Source: Neurospora tetrasperma FGSC 2508 (taxonomy: Eukaryota; Ascomycota; Sordariomycetes; Sordariales; Sordariaceae). From it: DNA of 64,000 nt. The notes beneath the pieces are model-generated. The model saw only the letters and a program-made list of their open reading frames with translations, did no database searches and was not told the origin of the DNA. Both the position numbers and the translations under genes were made by a program. Location: positions 5,615,658 to 5,679,657 of the forward strand of contig NW_009799179.1 in assembly GCF_000213175.1 (NCBI RefSeq), written 5' to 3'. Every line of letters starts with the position of its first letter. Position 1 is the stretch's first letter. Of this stretch, positions 32,052 to 45,435 are shown one piece after another.

Positions 32052-34416
32052 TTACATGACGATACACTCCTTATCATCCTTTTCCGCACTCTTCTTGATC
32101 TTAGCATTTCGAGCCGGAGCGACCTCCATAGGCGTTCCTCCGCTGACGGCCGCGCGGATGACTGCCAACCGCTGCTTGGCGCGCTCATCGCCTGCCTCGG
32201 CCGCCTTGACGTACCAGAGGTTGGCTTCCAAGATATCCCTTCGGCATCCTATGCCCATTTCTGTGAAGTAGCCAACAGCATATTGTGCTTTTACATACCC
32301 TGTCAAGTCCGGATTAGATTTATTCTTCCCGCGACATCATGTCCAGAGTGGTCGGAGTTTACTTACCAAGCTCTGCGGACCTCTTGGCCCATTCATATGC
32401 CTCCTCTTCGTCCTTTTCTAGGATGGGATCTGCTCCAACCAGGTACCAAGCGCAGAGACCCATCATAGCAGCAGGATGACCACGCTCCGCGGCGCCCGTA
32501 TAGAAGTGGACGCTAAGAGCAGGGTCTCTTGGGCAGTTGAGCTTCCCGTGCTCGTAGGCATCGCCCATCCTGTAATTGGCTTCGGGATGGCCCAGATCGG
32601 CGGCTTGGGTGAACAACTCAGCCGCATAACTCTCGTCCTTGAAGATGTCGTCACCATAGCCTGTCTCGTACAGGCATCCAAGCTGATATGGAGCGGCATT
32701 ATAAATCGCATCGGCGGATTCGGTGGCGAGCTTCAGCCACTTCACACCCTCCCTATATCTCTTCTCGCCCAAATCACCCGACAGACAGGCCTTTCCTAGC
32801 CTTGTCATGGCGCCAGGGTGCCGCTTGGAGGCTGCTGTTCGCAAGAATTGCACAGCCTTGGCAGGGTCTTTGCGACAGCCCCAGCCAAACTCGTAGCATA
32901 AAGCAGTGCGATAAGCGGACTCTGCGTGGCCATGCTTGGCAGCTAACACGAACAGAGGGAACGCCGAGTTGTAGTCCTCCTTTCCCTTGTTGAACAAACC
33001 GGAGGCATAGCCGTCAGCGAGATAATACTGTGCAAAAGGGAAGCCGTTGTTGGACAATTTCTGTAGGATGGCCCGCGCTTCCCGCACTAGTTCGTATGGC
33101 GAAGATTGGTTGGCTTCTGCGGATAGAGTTTCTGAAGATCGCCCAGGTTTGAGATTCTTAGAATTCCTGAGTTCGTCAAAGTTCAGGCCCTGCTCCTTTG
33201 CTGTGTTGATCAGAAAAACAGCGAAGGAATACTGAGTAGAGAAGTCCGTGGTTTTCTTGACATTCTGCCTGTACATCTCCAACGTTTTCTGGGCGCTGAG
33301 AAGAGAAGCATTAGTGCCAACTACACTACGTAACTGGGAGTTATCGAGTGTGAGGGGCGCAGGTGCCGGTTGGGGATATGGAACGTTCAAAAGCTCGGCA
33401 AAAGACTGTGGTCGATTATCAGGTGAATTTCGAGAATTTGCGGATGGTGTTCGGTTTTGTAGACCAGGGGAGTGCCCCCGAGACCCAAAGTCCGAGTACA
33501 CCGAATACGCAGACTGCGGACGTGGCACTGAACTTCGTCTGTTGAAAGAGTTGGGCGTCAAGTGACGGTTGATGGCACCACCGGTATCAACAAGGCTAGA
33601 GTTTGACCGAGCTCTTAGGTCCTGGTCTACAGCTATGCTAGCCGGCCGCGGCAGGAAAGCAGAATGATGGTAGGCGAGCTGGGGCACCTGTTCCGCCCGA
33701 GCAGAGCCATCCTCGAGGATGGAGCTCTCAAGAGAGATATCGCCAGAGTTGTCTGGACAATCGGAAGCTTCAATGACGCCAGATACCGAACTTGCGCTGG
33801 TTGCCGTAGATGAATTGTTCGAGTTAGGTTTCTTAGACGTACTAACGGTGGTATCGGACTCTCGACTTCGACGATTGGCAACTCTTCCATGGCTCGCTCG
33901 CGAAGAATCGGATGAGAGATCGTCTTGGCTAGAGGCTTCTTGCTTCAACCTGGCCACACTGGGCAGTTCTAGCCCCGGCAATGGCTTCACAGACTCCTTC
34001 CATGCTGACTGTGTGCTCCGAGCCTCCGAATGGCTATACGTCTCTTGCCTCGGCTCTTCGTTTAATAGGGCATGGGGCGGAGGAGTCGGAGCACCTGGGG
34101 TCGCGGGGAGGGCACGATCGAGGGCGCCCGAGATCGGCTGTAAGCCGTCGTACGACCGGTCTGTTTCGATATTGGCGTTGGACGGTTGAGCCCAGCCGTC
34201 GGATTGGAAGTTAACCTTCACGGGCGTAATAGGCGACTCACGGATCCGAGGCGATTCGGCCAGAGAGACGCCGGGAAGAGAAGGCGCATTGTCATTCCAT
34301 TCGAAGCGCTCGATGGAGGCAATGGCGGCCAGCCCTGTCGTAGGAACAGGTTTCCTACGCGGGCTGGTGGTTGTCGAGGTCGGCGACGCAGCCGGCGAAA
34401 CAGTGACAGCCGCCAT
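32052..34416 (-). CDS. Skt5/Chs4-like chitin synthase activator with Sel1 repeats and CaaX end
   Basis: Two exons, 34416-32367 and 32299-32052 (intron 67 bp, donor GTAAGT), joined as SAELG|YVKAQY to give 765 residues. The first 450 residues are Ser/Pro-rich and low in complexity. From about 455 to 740 there are some seven Sel1 repeats (AQYYLADGYASGLFNKG, SAYRTALCYEFGWGCRKD, YQLGCLYETGYGDDIF, EANYRMGDAYEHG, AQYAVGYFTEMGIGCRRD). The C-terminus ends Cys-Ile-Val-Met, a CaaX box for prenylation. Known: yeast Skt5/Chs4 has this plan, is farnesylated, and brings chitin synthase III (Chs3, class IV) to septin sites at the bud neck. Filamentous fungi have several paralogs, so which one this is remains open. 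Its upstream region faces the class IV chitin synthase gene 7.2 kb away, the expected partner. Start ATG 34416 is the first in frame. Confidence 0.85.
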
Positions 34417-37400
34417 GACAGGCGGCGGGGGTTATCAGGGTCGTCTGATACAGCAGTCAACTGTCAAATCGTACGTATGTAGTTGCAATGCCTGCAGACA
34501 GCTGCAGCCCGTCAGACTTTGTTCTCTATGCTTCCGTCCTGGTTGAATCTGCTGTCACCTTCCACTTGCTGCAGTCGCAAGCATATGCCGTACTTGAATC
34601 TTACAGCCGTCAGGCTTAAGCTGTGATATGTAGGGATGGAGTTTATGCGCTGTTGTAGTAGTTGACTTCCCCTCTCCAAAACCAAAAAGGCGCCGTAGCG
34701 GATCGAAGTCGCAAGGACTGGGAGGGCGCCGGTGGGTGTTGAACGGACAGGACCCCGTTACAGACAGTCAAGTGGGGACGGCCGCAGAAGTGCTAATTCG
34801 CAATGGATGGGCAGACCCAGGAGCCCAGGGAGCTGAGCACGCGCAGACAGTCGACAGGGGGCCGTGACCGCGTGAGGATGATCGTACTAAGTATTTGGTG
34901 ATGGCGTGGGTGGACGGGGACTCGTGGATGGTGGAGAGGCGATTTGGCGATCTTTTGGGCAATAATACGAACAGGTGTTTCCCTGGGGGATACGCGTCGT
35001 GGGCTGTAGCCTTTGAAAGATTGTGAGCCTTTAGAGGGCCTTTGAGCTTGCCTCGGATGTACGTACACACTGACACACGAAATGAAGGTTGTAGCGAGCG
35101 ACAGGGTCGAGAAGAACCTCAGGGCGACGGTGACAAAAAAAAAAAAAAAGGTCACTTCAGCGAGCGTTGATGTCTTGTCGGTTCAGTTGCAAGTGGTTCA
35201 GTTGGAAAGGCCCAAGGGAATAATGATTGTGCCTATGTAACCAGAGATCAAGCCTGGGCGGTCAAAGAAAAGAAACTAGTATGGACATGTATCGGTAGTG
35301 TAATAAGCCAAAGTCGAAACGCCAGTTAAATCAACACTCATCCAGAGAGACCGGAGGTCCAAGCTACCTACAGTACGTATCGCGGTGGTGGATGCCTTTG
35401 GTGGTTTTCTCTGGTCTTTTCGGTTTAGCCCAGACGCAGGCAGTGCCCGATGCAGTGGACTGATGTTGGGATTGACGGCGGCAGTGGGCAGCGGTTGACG
35501 GCGGGGTGAACTAACAAAGCACACATGCAGCAAGGTGCTCACTGCCCGACAGAGAGCACACAGCGCCGCCCAAGTGAGAGACGGGACTCCAAGCCCTGGA
35601 GACTACAGTGAAGATCGGGCCAATCCAGGGGCAGAGCAAAGTGGAAGCTCCGCATCGTCCGACCCCCTAGAGGTAGGTACTGTGTACAAAGGGACAAGCT
35701 GCCGTACACTGCAGGCGTGAGTCCCTCTATGGGCGCGGAACAGGCATCAAACTTTCACCTCCATTACCTTACATTACGCCAACTCATCCGAGCTAGTATG
35801 AACAGAGTAATTTCATTACTCACAGTTAACGGCCTATGCAAATCTGCCGGTACTTACAGTCGCTGGTCACGCGCATCCATACCTCTTGTTCTCCCTTTTT
35901 CTCTTGTTCCATCCCCCTTTTGCTTCCGCTTCACAAAAGCAGAGAGGTTGGACAATGGGCTAGCTGGGTCACTGCGGCCTGGTACGTCGCAGGATTACAA
36001 GATTAATTACACAAAAGGGTCCGCGGCAGAAGTGGAAAATGATATTTCACTTGTTAAGGTCACGGCAACGAATGCCAATCCCCTCTCTTGCTTCAGGCAC
36101 GAGGCACCTAAACTCCTTTCGGGATCAACAACCTTTGCTCGTCTCCCGGTCGGTCCCATATTCAACTTGACAGGACCATACGCTTGTGCTTAATGAATAG
36201 CTCTCTGAACGGTCACTGAGGGTAGAGATGATAGAGAGAGGAACCTACCTACCTATGCATTGTATGTACTTTGAATTGTTCACCCCTTCCTTGCCACATC
36301 GTTCAAGGAACTGTCCCTTCCCCCCTGTGAATATGGCATTGTGTTATTTGCAGCTACTACCGGTAAACCATGAGGACCCCGGCCCCTCTTTCCAGCCATG
36401 GCAAGACAAAAAGGCAGCATCAAACAGGAAATGCATATGAAACTGCCGTCATTCCATATCCTTAAACTGAATTGTTGGCAGACTGTCTGACTCCAAGAAT
36501 GATGGATGACGATGGCAGTCTTTGCTTTGGTCTGGATCGCCTTTAAGCTTTTGCTTGTGTAACGTGCTGGCTGAAAAGGCTTGCATCATCTTGTGGCTTG
36601 CAGGACCTGCATCTGGGGGCACCATTCCTTTTTCTCAAATCTCCCTTCCATTGGCCTTTTCCTCGCCCCTCGACATCTCAGGATGACTACCGGCGACCCT
36701 TGTGAACTACATATATCGCCTAAACATACCAAGAACACTTTTCGATATACTGCGTAGGCAGACAGTTGGCGCCTTCCGAGACAGGACGGCGGCTGAACGA
36801 TCCTGGATCTGGATGGCTTGAGTAGCAGAGGAGTCAATTTTCAGTCCTCAGCTGTGAGAACTGCCCATGCTTCATCAGTAGGTAGGTATCGTATCGCGTC
36901 AGTGACTAGGCTGACGGCAAAGCCAACGCCAACATCGAAAATAAGTTTCCCGACCATCGACACACATCAAGATTTAACACAGATTGCACAACCACCTTGG
37001 CAGGAAAAAAGGTAGTGAAAGTGAACGTACCATCTCTTAGGAAGTGCTACGCTACCTGCACCGTAGCTGGGCAGGCGCACCAAAGGCTAGGTATTGAGGG
37101 GCTAACAAGCGATGTTCTGACATAATGGCTAATAATATCCCAGGTGACGACGGCGGCTTCGTACGACAAAGGTTACCGCCAAGCTGGTAGATGAGAGACA
37201 AAAGGCGACCTCCATTGCCCACCCAGCCTGCAATCGCACACGTTATTCGCCAGACATGCCTCTTTGGACACAATATGACGATTTGCGAATCCCTACAGCT
37301 GTGGTCAAGCCCTCCGTTCAAATATATGTCGCAGGATGTGGTTCAGCTCCATGCAACCTCGCGAGCACACTGGGAATATTTTACATCTGCATTTGGGTAC

Positions 37401-40400
37401 CTACCTCTAGATATGGTGCTTCCAAGCGCCAGCGATATTGGACTTTTAACTCACCGAACAGCGGTTACGAGAAGGCACTATACAAACTAACGACCGGCGT
37501 GTGGGAGGGCAACAAGCATCCCACATAGCGCTCAATATTTTATCCAGACTTTCCAGGGTCCCGGTGTTTAGCCCGCCACTGTTACTGTGCGGAGTGCTCC
37601 ATTGCACAAGGGAACTCCATCAGACGGCCGGGCTTCCGAACTGTCGGGCATGAAGGTCCCCGTCCGAACTTCCGTGTTCATTGGTTCTCACAAAATCTTG
37701 AAAAAAATTGATGGGTCTGGTGCTGACGATAGGGGTGCAGTTTGGCTAGGCTGCTAGGGTACTCTAGCTACTCTAGCTTGCTACACAGGGCTGGTGAGAC
37801 TGGCGGGATTTTTTTACCCTTGGGTGAGTGGGACACCACTGCCAGTAATCGACGGGCAACCCAACGAGTCAAGCGATCTTCTGCTGCTGAACAAGAGCGG
37901 CGGGGTTAGTGTTCACCAACCCGGGCTTCGTAGCACCCCGCGCCTTCCCCGTGGCCTTGGGACATCGTCCCGTTTGTCCGTTCTCCCGAGCTTGTGGATA
38001 GGCATCTCTATCATGAAATTTTCCCATGCAATGATGCTACACGCTTTACAGGTAACCCTACGGCAAACCGTGCAGGACAACACAAGAGAAAATCCATGAA
38101 TTGTCAAATGCCGGTCGCTAACAACACCGGGTAGAAATGTGGTCCAGCAGAGACGGTGAGAGAATCCCTAGCTCGGATATAACGAAATGCGGCTTGTGTG
38201 GACAATGAGAGGACTTGTCTTTTGTTGCATCGTTCGCCCAGAGTTAGCGCAACTTCGTATCGATGGATGGTGTCGAGGTCAGCGTGACCACCATCACTTT
38301 GACGCCCATTTCGCGCAATACGAAGCTGACGGCTTGCCCTTTTGGGGAACTGAGAAAGGACGTGACCCAATCACAACTTTTTGATCCTACACAACCCCCT
38401 TGCTTTCAAAATATTCGCCATCGACGTTTCGACAGTTGAAACGCACGCTCAACACAAAGACGATGAACAACAGGGATATATACCTCGTATGGTTAGTTGT
38501 TCTTCAAAATTTACACCAATATTCATTACAGAAAGACTTCTTTCGACGTGTAAGTCGCACGTATCCGGGTGGACTATCAGGAGACGAAGAGCCTAGTGTA
38601 CTCTGGCCACCTGCAATTGGGTTGCACGACGCGGTGTAAGGAATGTGGGATGGGTGGCTTTGATTAGCGATCAAACTGACTAAAGAAGATCGCTAGTACT
38701 TCAATATCAACCCCGTGGGGACGGACCTGTGTAAGGTTTTCCCCTTCTCGCACGGCTGTGGATGTTGGAATCTGTGAATTGCTACCAAGAGTTGGTCCGT
38801 CATATCCGTCCAAGAACAACCACAAAATCCAAACAACACACAAGCATGCCGAGCAAGAGAAGAACTCGTCTCAAAATTCTGACCGCCACATATGGACGAG
38901 ACATCTACTATGTAGTGTAAAAGGGGATGGGGAATAAGCGAGAATATCTCGCGCGCTCCATGCAACACACTGGGTCTCCGTAAACTTCTCCCTGGTGGTT
39001 TGCCCAGACAAGGCGGGGGAAAAACGTGGGTACCACGGCTTGAGACTGGGGTCATGGAGGTTCATGGAGTTCATCTGAATTCCAGGGTCCATAAGTGACA
39101 AACTGCACTACTTTCACACTAGTTTACGGTGGGGACGTAAAGCGAGATTGACGCTCCCAGACGGCCTCATTCGATGGAAAATCACCGAAAATGAGGTAGC
39201 CCCGCCTTGACCAACTGCTACCGGGCTTGATATTGTTAATTGGTGATCTAAGAATGAGGAGGGGCTTCATCGGATACGAGAGACCTCACGCCGTCCATTC
39301 TCTTGTTTAGTTGTTCAATATCCTCCAAAAGCGTAAACTGGGCGGAAGTCATAAGAGGGGGAGTGTCTCACGTGAATGGCACACGGCACTCACCAGTGCT
39401 CATTTACACAGTAGTGTACAATACAGGGAAGAACCAGTGCGGTGGATCCGGGGTGTGCCCCGCGTTATCCCGACGTCAATGACGGTGAATGTCATGCATG
39501 CCCGGCTCGGCGTGTTGATGCACATCTTTTATGCACATAATACTATATTTATATAAAAATTCCCCATTGCACTATGGAAGACTGCGTCCGGAAAGACACA
39601 AATCAGGTTGTACACAGTAACTTTGAAACCGAAGAACTCAACTGGACTTCCCCAAGGCGCCACGGTTTGCGAGCGAGTTGTGGGCGGGATCACACGGATC
39701 CGGGTTGGCTGTGCTCATCTTTTTTTCCAGCCGCAGCTGGAGCTCGCTCCTGTCCAGTCGAGCACTCCATCGCCGGAAGGCTACCGGAGCTTTACACACT
39801 TCTTGACTGAATTGTGAGATGCTTTCAGTGGGCGTGACCGGCGCCAGCATTTGAGTGCGGTACAGCCACTTGATATACCGCAACTTGGTTTCAATGTTGC
39901 CCCAAGGCTCCGGGCTAGTTCGGGGTAGTTTGCGATGGCAGCAATTAAGAAATGAAATGAACGATGCGTCCCGTGGCGAAGCCGGAGACATTGATTGATC
40001 AAGAAAGAAGACTGCGAAGTATGCATACAGTGGGGAGTTTCGTGAGGTTCCAGAAGCGCACCGTGTCATGCGGCTGGGATTCCACTGGAGAGCGGAGCGC
40101 AGATCGCCCAAAGCCACTGCCCCTGCACTTTGTTGTGGCAGATCATCAGACGAAACGATGAGGCAACTGAACTGAACTTCAACTGCCCGTGAGTTCATTG
40201 CCAGCTACCTACCTACCTCTATGTAAATAAGCCGAAAGCTTCCCTCCAGTCTCTTGTCACCCCGAACATCATGCCGACCACACTTCATCAACCCGTATCA
40301 GATGTTGCAACTTATGCCGTCTTCCGTTCGCCGACACCTCACCATAGTCCATAACCGTTATTATCGTTCCAAGACTGCCCTTTGCCGTGCCGTTCGTACC

Positions 40401-41659
40401 AAACCCGTTCCTGGGTGAACATCGTCCAATCTCTGCGCTTGGGTCTAGAATTGAGACTAGGCCACTTGGAGTTCCCACTGCCATCCTAGAATAGTTCAGA
40501 GCTACATCCCAACAAACACAGAGGCGGTGTTGCGCATTTTAGAGATTCGAATTCCCCACCGGCTTCACGAGCTCTTCATTTTTCTCTCTGCCGGATTTTG
40601 TCCATATTGTAGCTCGTCGTGAGGTCATGCTTTGCTTGTACTAGTAGTGACGGTTGATGCCTCTGTTGTCGACCTCATCCACGCCGTCTCTGTGCCCTGC
40701 ACATTAACAAAATCACCGAGCTACTGCACGGACTAAAGCAAGTACGGTACCCGTAAGATCGGTGCTTGGTTGCATCGACCCTGCCTTCCCGCCGCCATCC
40801 CAAGTATTCCCTGGCACTTGTACCTACCTAGAAGAAGACGCCCGGCAGCTTGTTAGAGCAGGGACCATTACGCTGCAACGGTCCGCTCTGCAGAACGTCG
40901 AACTTTTCAGACTTTTGCAGGGCAACCATCGCGAGCCGGGCGCTGTGGGTTTTTAGCCACGCGCTGGCGCGGTAAGTGTTTGAGGGAGAACACGACCTGT
41001 GAGAGTGGAATCGAGGGATCTGGATTGGAAAAAGGGACAAGAAAATCGAGCGGGTTGGGCGACGGCAAGTTGCCATAGTGCATGCGCAGCTGATTGCCAA
41101 GTGCAATTCCTTCCTGGTCGTCGGGTTTCTCTTGAGGCTCCTTGGCTCCGTCATGCCCTGGAACGAAACAGTCAAGTTAACAGGACGGGCGTTTGTCATT
41201 GGTCCAACTGTCAAGAGCGCCTGCGCCCCCCTTCTACCTTCCCCTTCTGCCCTTCCCGTCTCCTGAAAAACACCGTTCGACTCTGCTTTTAGGCCTGCCT
41301 GGGCGGCCCAGTATTCCCAACCTCCCTCGTCGGTTCCGCATTGCAAGCAATTGGAACTGGGACGAGCCGCCTTCACAAAATTTGTAAGTTGGGTTCTCCA
41401 TACTTTACCTCTTTTCAGTATGCTGCTATTCGGTATAGCTTGAACTGTGCAAAACGACCGACAGTCATCAGTTCCCTTGTCTTGGCGTAGGCTCATCTCG
41501 TCATTCCCTGGGCCGACTGACTGCTCCTTGCTCCAAGTTGCGACGCGACCAGTGACGTTGGCTCCAGTCTTCCACGACAAACCTTCACCAAACATACCAG
41601 CGACTCTTCAGCCTTGCATCGATCCCGGACTCACTAACCGTCCCGCTCCATACAGCATC
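34417..41659. other. Long head-to-head non-coding region between Skt5-like and chitin synthase genes
   Basis: 7.2 kb with no gene I can support. Unrecognised frames with a true ATG include 35729-36193 plus (154 codons) and 39638-40198 minus (186 codons); neither shows a domain, repeat or clear coding bias. A run of about sixteen A lies near 35138-35153. CACGTG lies at 39369-39374. CTACC/TAGG tetramer clusters recur, for example near 36246 and 40202. The last several hundred bases (40900-41659) probably form the chitin synthase leader; a GTAAGT to TTTCAG span at 41385-41419 looks like an intron but is only about 35 nt. Confidence 0.5.
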
Positions 41660-44600
41660 ATGTCTCTTCCTCGGAGGCCAGGGCCGTCGCCTCCGCACGA
41701 GGAGCCACGCCGCTACCGGCAAAGCGGTTCGCGCCGCAGTCGACCACCACCCGCCGATGTTGAGGCCGGATATGCTCCCATGGCAGGAGAAAGACCAAGC
41801 CAGCAACAACGCGTACCATCGATATCTTCATTTCCGGAAACCCTCCCGTCCCCCAACCCAAATGTCGAACGAGACCCTTTGGCGCCCACCCCCGAGCCCG
41901 CACACCCATCCGGCATACCTCAGCGGAAGAGGAGTTTGATTCGACCGGAGCGTAACAGGATTGGTAAAGACCACCCCAACTACCACTACAGAAAACATGC
42001 GGCCAACATGAACACCCTGCCGTCTTCAACCGGACACGACCCGATATACGAGGATCTGGAGGGAGCAACGGACGATGTATCGGGAACTGGCTCGAGGAAC
42101 GACGACGATGTTTCCGAGGAGTCGCCCCCAAGAAGAAAGCACTCGACGAAAATGCGGGTCATCGAAACTGAAAAGTCCGGTGATGAAAGACGACGTCGGC
42201 GGAAGTCGGATACCACAAAACATGGTAAAATTGTCAAGGCTTCCAAGGGACAGCGCGAAAAGCCCGGAGGACTCCCTACCCCGAGCTTTTGGAACATTTA
42301 CTGCGGATTCGTCACCTTCTGGTGCCCTGGCTTCGTCCTCAAGTGCTTCGGCATGCCCGAGATGGCTCAACAGAGGGCGTGGAGAGAGAAGATGGGTCTG
42401 ATCAGCATTATTCTGCTCATCATGGGCTTTGTTGGCTTCATCACTTTCGGTTTCACCCAGGTGGTTTGCGGTAAACCTCCGCTCCGTTTGCGCATCAATG
42501 AGGTCGGGTCAGGATACATGATCTTCCACGGATCTGCATACGACCTTACCAAATCTCATCATCCTCCGGCCGAGGGTATCCCGCGCCGTCCAGACGGTTT
42601 GGGTGCAAACGTGATCTATGACTTGCCTCAGCATTACGGTGGACAGGACGGCAGTTTCTTGTTCCAGAACGTCAACGGCAAGTGCAAGGGTCTCATCACC
42701 AAGCAAGAGAACTCCGATGTGCCAAGCGATAAGAGCGGCAATCTGGCGTGGTACTTCCCTTGTAACACGTTCAACCAAGATGGTTCATCCAAGCCCAATA
42801 CCACGATACCTTATTACCTGGGCTATGCCTGTCACACGACCGCTAACGCCAGGGACTCTTTCTATCTCGGCCTCAAGAGCTCCGCCGATGTCTACTTTAC
42901 GTGGGATGACATCAAGAACAGCTCTCGAAACCTTGTTGTGTACTCTGGCCATGTTCTCGACCTTGATCTGCTTCACTGGTTCAACGACACTCAAGTCACG
43001 TATCCCGCCCGCTTCAAGGAGCTGAGGGATAAAAACACTGCTGGAAACCAGGCTATTCGTGGACGCGATATCACCCATGCCTTCCAGTCGAGCAAAGACA
43101 AGCAGATTGCCGAATGCTTTGAGGAGATCATCAAGGTCGGTTCGGTGGATACCGAGACAGTTGGCTGCATTGCGTCAAAGGTCGTTCTCTATGTGTCCCT
43201 CGTCCTTATCCTCGCAGTCGTCCTCGCCAGATTCGTCCTGGCTCTAATCTTTCAATGGTTCATCAGCAAGACGTATGCGGCTGCTAAGACCTCCCAAACG
43301 TCTGACCAGCGAAAGCGAAACCGCCAGATTGAAGACTGGACTGAAGACATTTACAGAGCTCCCCCAAGGCTACCAGGAGAGGTCGGTAGCAGTGTCGCTG
43401 GAAGCTCCGATCGTCAAAGCAAGCGCAGCAGTGCTTTCTTGCCCACACACTCTCGTTTCTCTACCGTCTACGGCAATGAGCGCGGCAATAGGAAGCCCGG
43501 ACTTCCTACAACCATGGCCAGCCAGAATGCCGCTGGTCAACTACTCCATCCTGGAGCCATATACGGCCAAGGAAACGAGAGTCGGTCAAGCTTCCTCAAA
43601 TCTGATGCTTACGGATCAAGCAGCAGTCCAGCAGACGGCCCAGGTCCTGCCGGATTTATTCATGAAGCTGTCGTTCCTCAGCCGCCTTCCGACTGGATGC
43701 CGTTTGGTTTCCCCCTCGCTCACACCATCTGCCTTGTCACAGCCTACTCCGAGGGTGAGATGGGTGTTCGTACCACTCTGGACTCGATTGCAATGACGGA
43801 CTACCCCAACAGCCACAAGGTTATCCTCGTTATTTGCGATGGTATTATCAAGGGCCACGGAGAGGAACACTCAACCCCCGATATCATTCTCGGCATGATG
43901 AAAGACCACACGATTCACCCCGATGACGTCGAGCCATTCTCTTATGTTGCGGTTGCAACTGGTTCTAAGCGCCACAACATGGCCAAGGTCTACACCGGCT
44001 TCTACGATTATGGCACTAACTCTGCCATTCCTCTGGAGAAGCAGCAGCGTGTTCCTATGATGATGGTCGTGAAGTGCGGTACTCCTGCTGAAGCCTCCAA
44101 GTCGAAGCCTGGAAACCGTGGCAAGCGTGACAGTCAGATCATCCTTATGTCTTTCCTCCAGAAGGTTATGTTCGACGAGCGTATGACGGAGCTAGAATAC
44201 GAGATGTTCAATGGCTTGTGGAAGATCACGGGCATTTCTCCCGACTTCTATGAGATCGTGCTCATGGTTGACGCTGATACCAAGGTCTTCCCCGACAGTC
44301 TCACGCATATGATCTCGGCCATGGTCAAGGATCCTGAAATCATGGGTCTTTGTGGCGAGACTAAGATCGCCAACAAGCGAGCAAGCTGGGTTTCCGCCAT
44401 CCAGGTATTCGAGTATTTCGTCTCCCATCATCTCGCCAAGGCTTTCGAGTCCGTCTTTGGCGGTGTCACCTGTCTTCCCGGATGTTTCTGCATGTACCGC
44501 ATCAAGGCACCCAAGGGTGCCCAGAACTACTGGGTCCCTATCTTGGCCAACCCGGACGTCGTCGAACACTACTCCGAGAACGTTGTCGATACGCTGCACA

Positions 44601-45435
44601 AGAAGAACCTTTTGCTCCTTGGTGAGGATCGTTATCTCAGTACGCTCATGTTGCGCACGTTCCCCAAGCGTAAGCAAGTATTTGTGCCTCAGGCGGTTTG
44701 CAAGACCACTGTGCCCGATGAATTCATGGTGTTGCTTTCGCAGCGCCGCAGATGGATCAACTCGACCATTCACAACCTGATGGAGCTCGTTCTCGTGCGC
44801 GATCTTTGCGGTACCTTTTGTTTCAGTATGCAGTTCATTGTCGGTATCGAGCTGATTGGTACCCTTGTGTTGCCTGCCGCCATTGCCTTTACTTTCTATG
44901 TTGGTGAGTAGCCACCAACCCCAGTTTTTCTTCCTTTCTTGACCAACTGAATACTAATGTCTGATACCTAGTCATCATCTCAATCATCAACTCCCCGCCA
45001 CAAATCATTCCCCTCGTCCTCCTTGGTCTCATCCTCGGTCTCCCAGCCATCCTCGTCGTCGTCACGGCTCACAGCTGGTCCTACATTATCTGGATGTTCA
45101 TCTACTTGCTCTCCCTGCCCGTGTGGAACTTTGTTCTGCCTACGTACGCCTTCTGGAAGTTTGACGATTTCTCATGGGGCGACACGCGCAAGACGGCCGG
45201 CGAGAAATCAAGCAAGGGTGGCCACGGCGAAGCCGAGGGAGAGTTTGATAGCAGCATGATCACCATGAAGCGCTGGGCCGAGTTTGAGCGCGACAGGCGC
45301 GTCCGGAGCACGTACTGGGCCGGCTCGAGGGACAATGTCATATCCGGGGTAGGGGGCAGTAATGGGTGGGGAAGCAGCCAGCCGAGAGGTCATGAGCAGG
45401 GGAGACACTTTGATGACTACTTTTCGGACGCTTAA
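41660..45435 (+). CDS. chs-4: Class IV chitin synthase (Chs3 type)
   Basis: Two exons, 41660-44903 and 44972-45435 (intron 68 bp, donor GTGAGT, branch CTAAT), joined as TFYV|VIISIIN to give 1235 residues. The first in-frame ATG is 41660 ([12 protein letters not shown]). Seen: a basic, Pro-rich N-terminus; a span at about 243-262; a cytochrome-b5-like segment ([20 protein letters not shown], about 278-298), a mark of class IV/V; another span at about 507-534; and the glycosyltransferase family 2 core with [11 protein letters not shown] (about 868), [23 protein letters not shown] (about 986-997) and the product-binding [12 protein letters not shown] (about 1027). The end has a cluster of spans. 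Known: processive transfer of GlcNAc from UDP-GlcNAc through the plasma membrane into wall chitin; class IV enzymes need an Skt5/Chs4 activator. Such a gene lies head-to-head upstream. There is no myosin domain, which excludes class V/VII. Confidence 0.95.

Noticed and set aside
35729-36193. Plus-strand frame of 154 codons
   Set aside because: No family features or signal peptide; isolated in non-coding DNA.
39638-40198. Minus-strand frame of 186 codons with a true ATG
   Set aside because: No recognised motif, no splice partner and no coding-like composition; kept only as a note in the gap entry.
40545-40565. GATTCGAATTCC as a tRNA T-arm
   Set aside because: The flanking five bases do not pair and no other arms are visible.
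41385-41419. GTAAGT...TTTCAG span in the chs-4 leader as a 5' intron
   Set aside because: About 35 nt is shorter than the usual fungal minimum and no branch site fits.
40828-41595. Minus-strand frame of 255 codons above the chitin synthase gene
   Set aside because: No domain, and it lies across the likely leader of chs-4 on the other strand; treated as chance.
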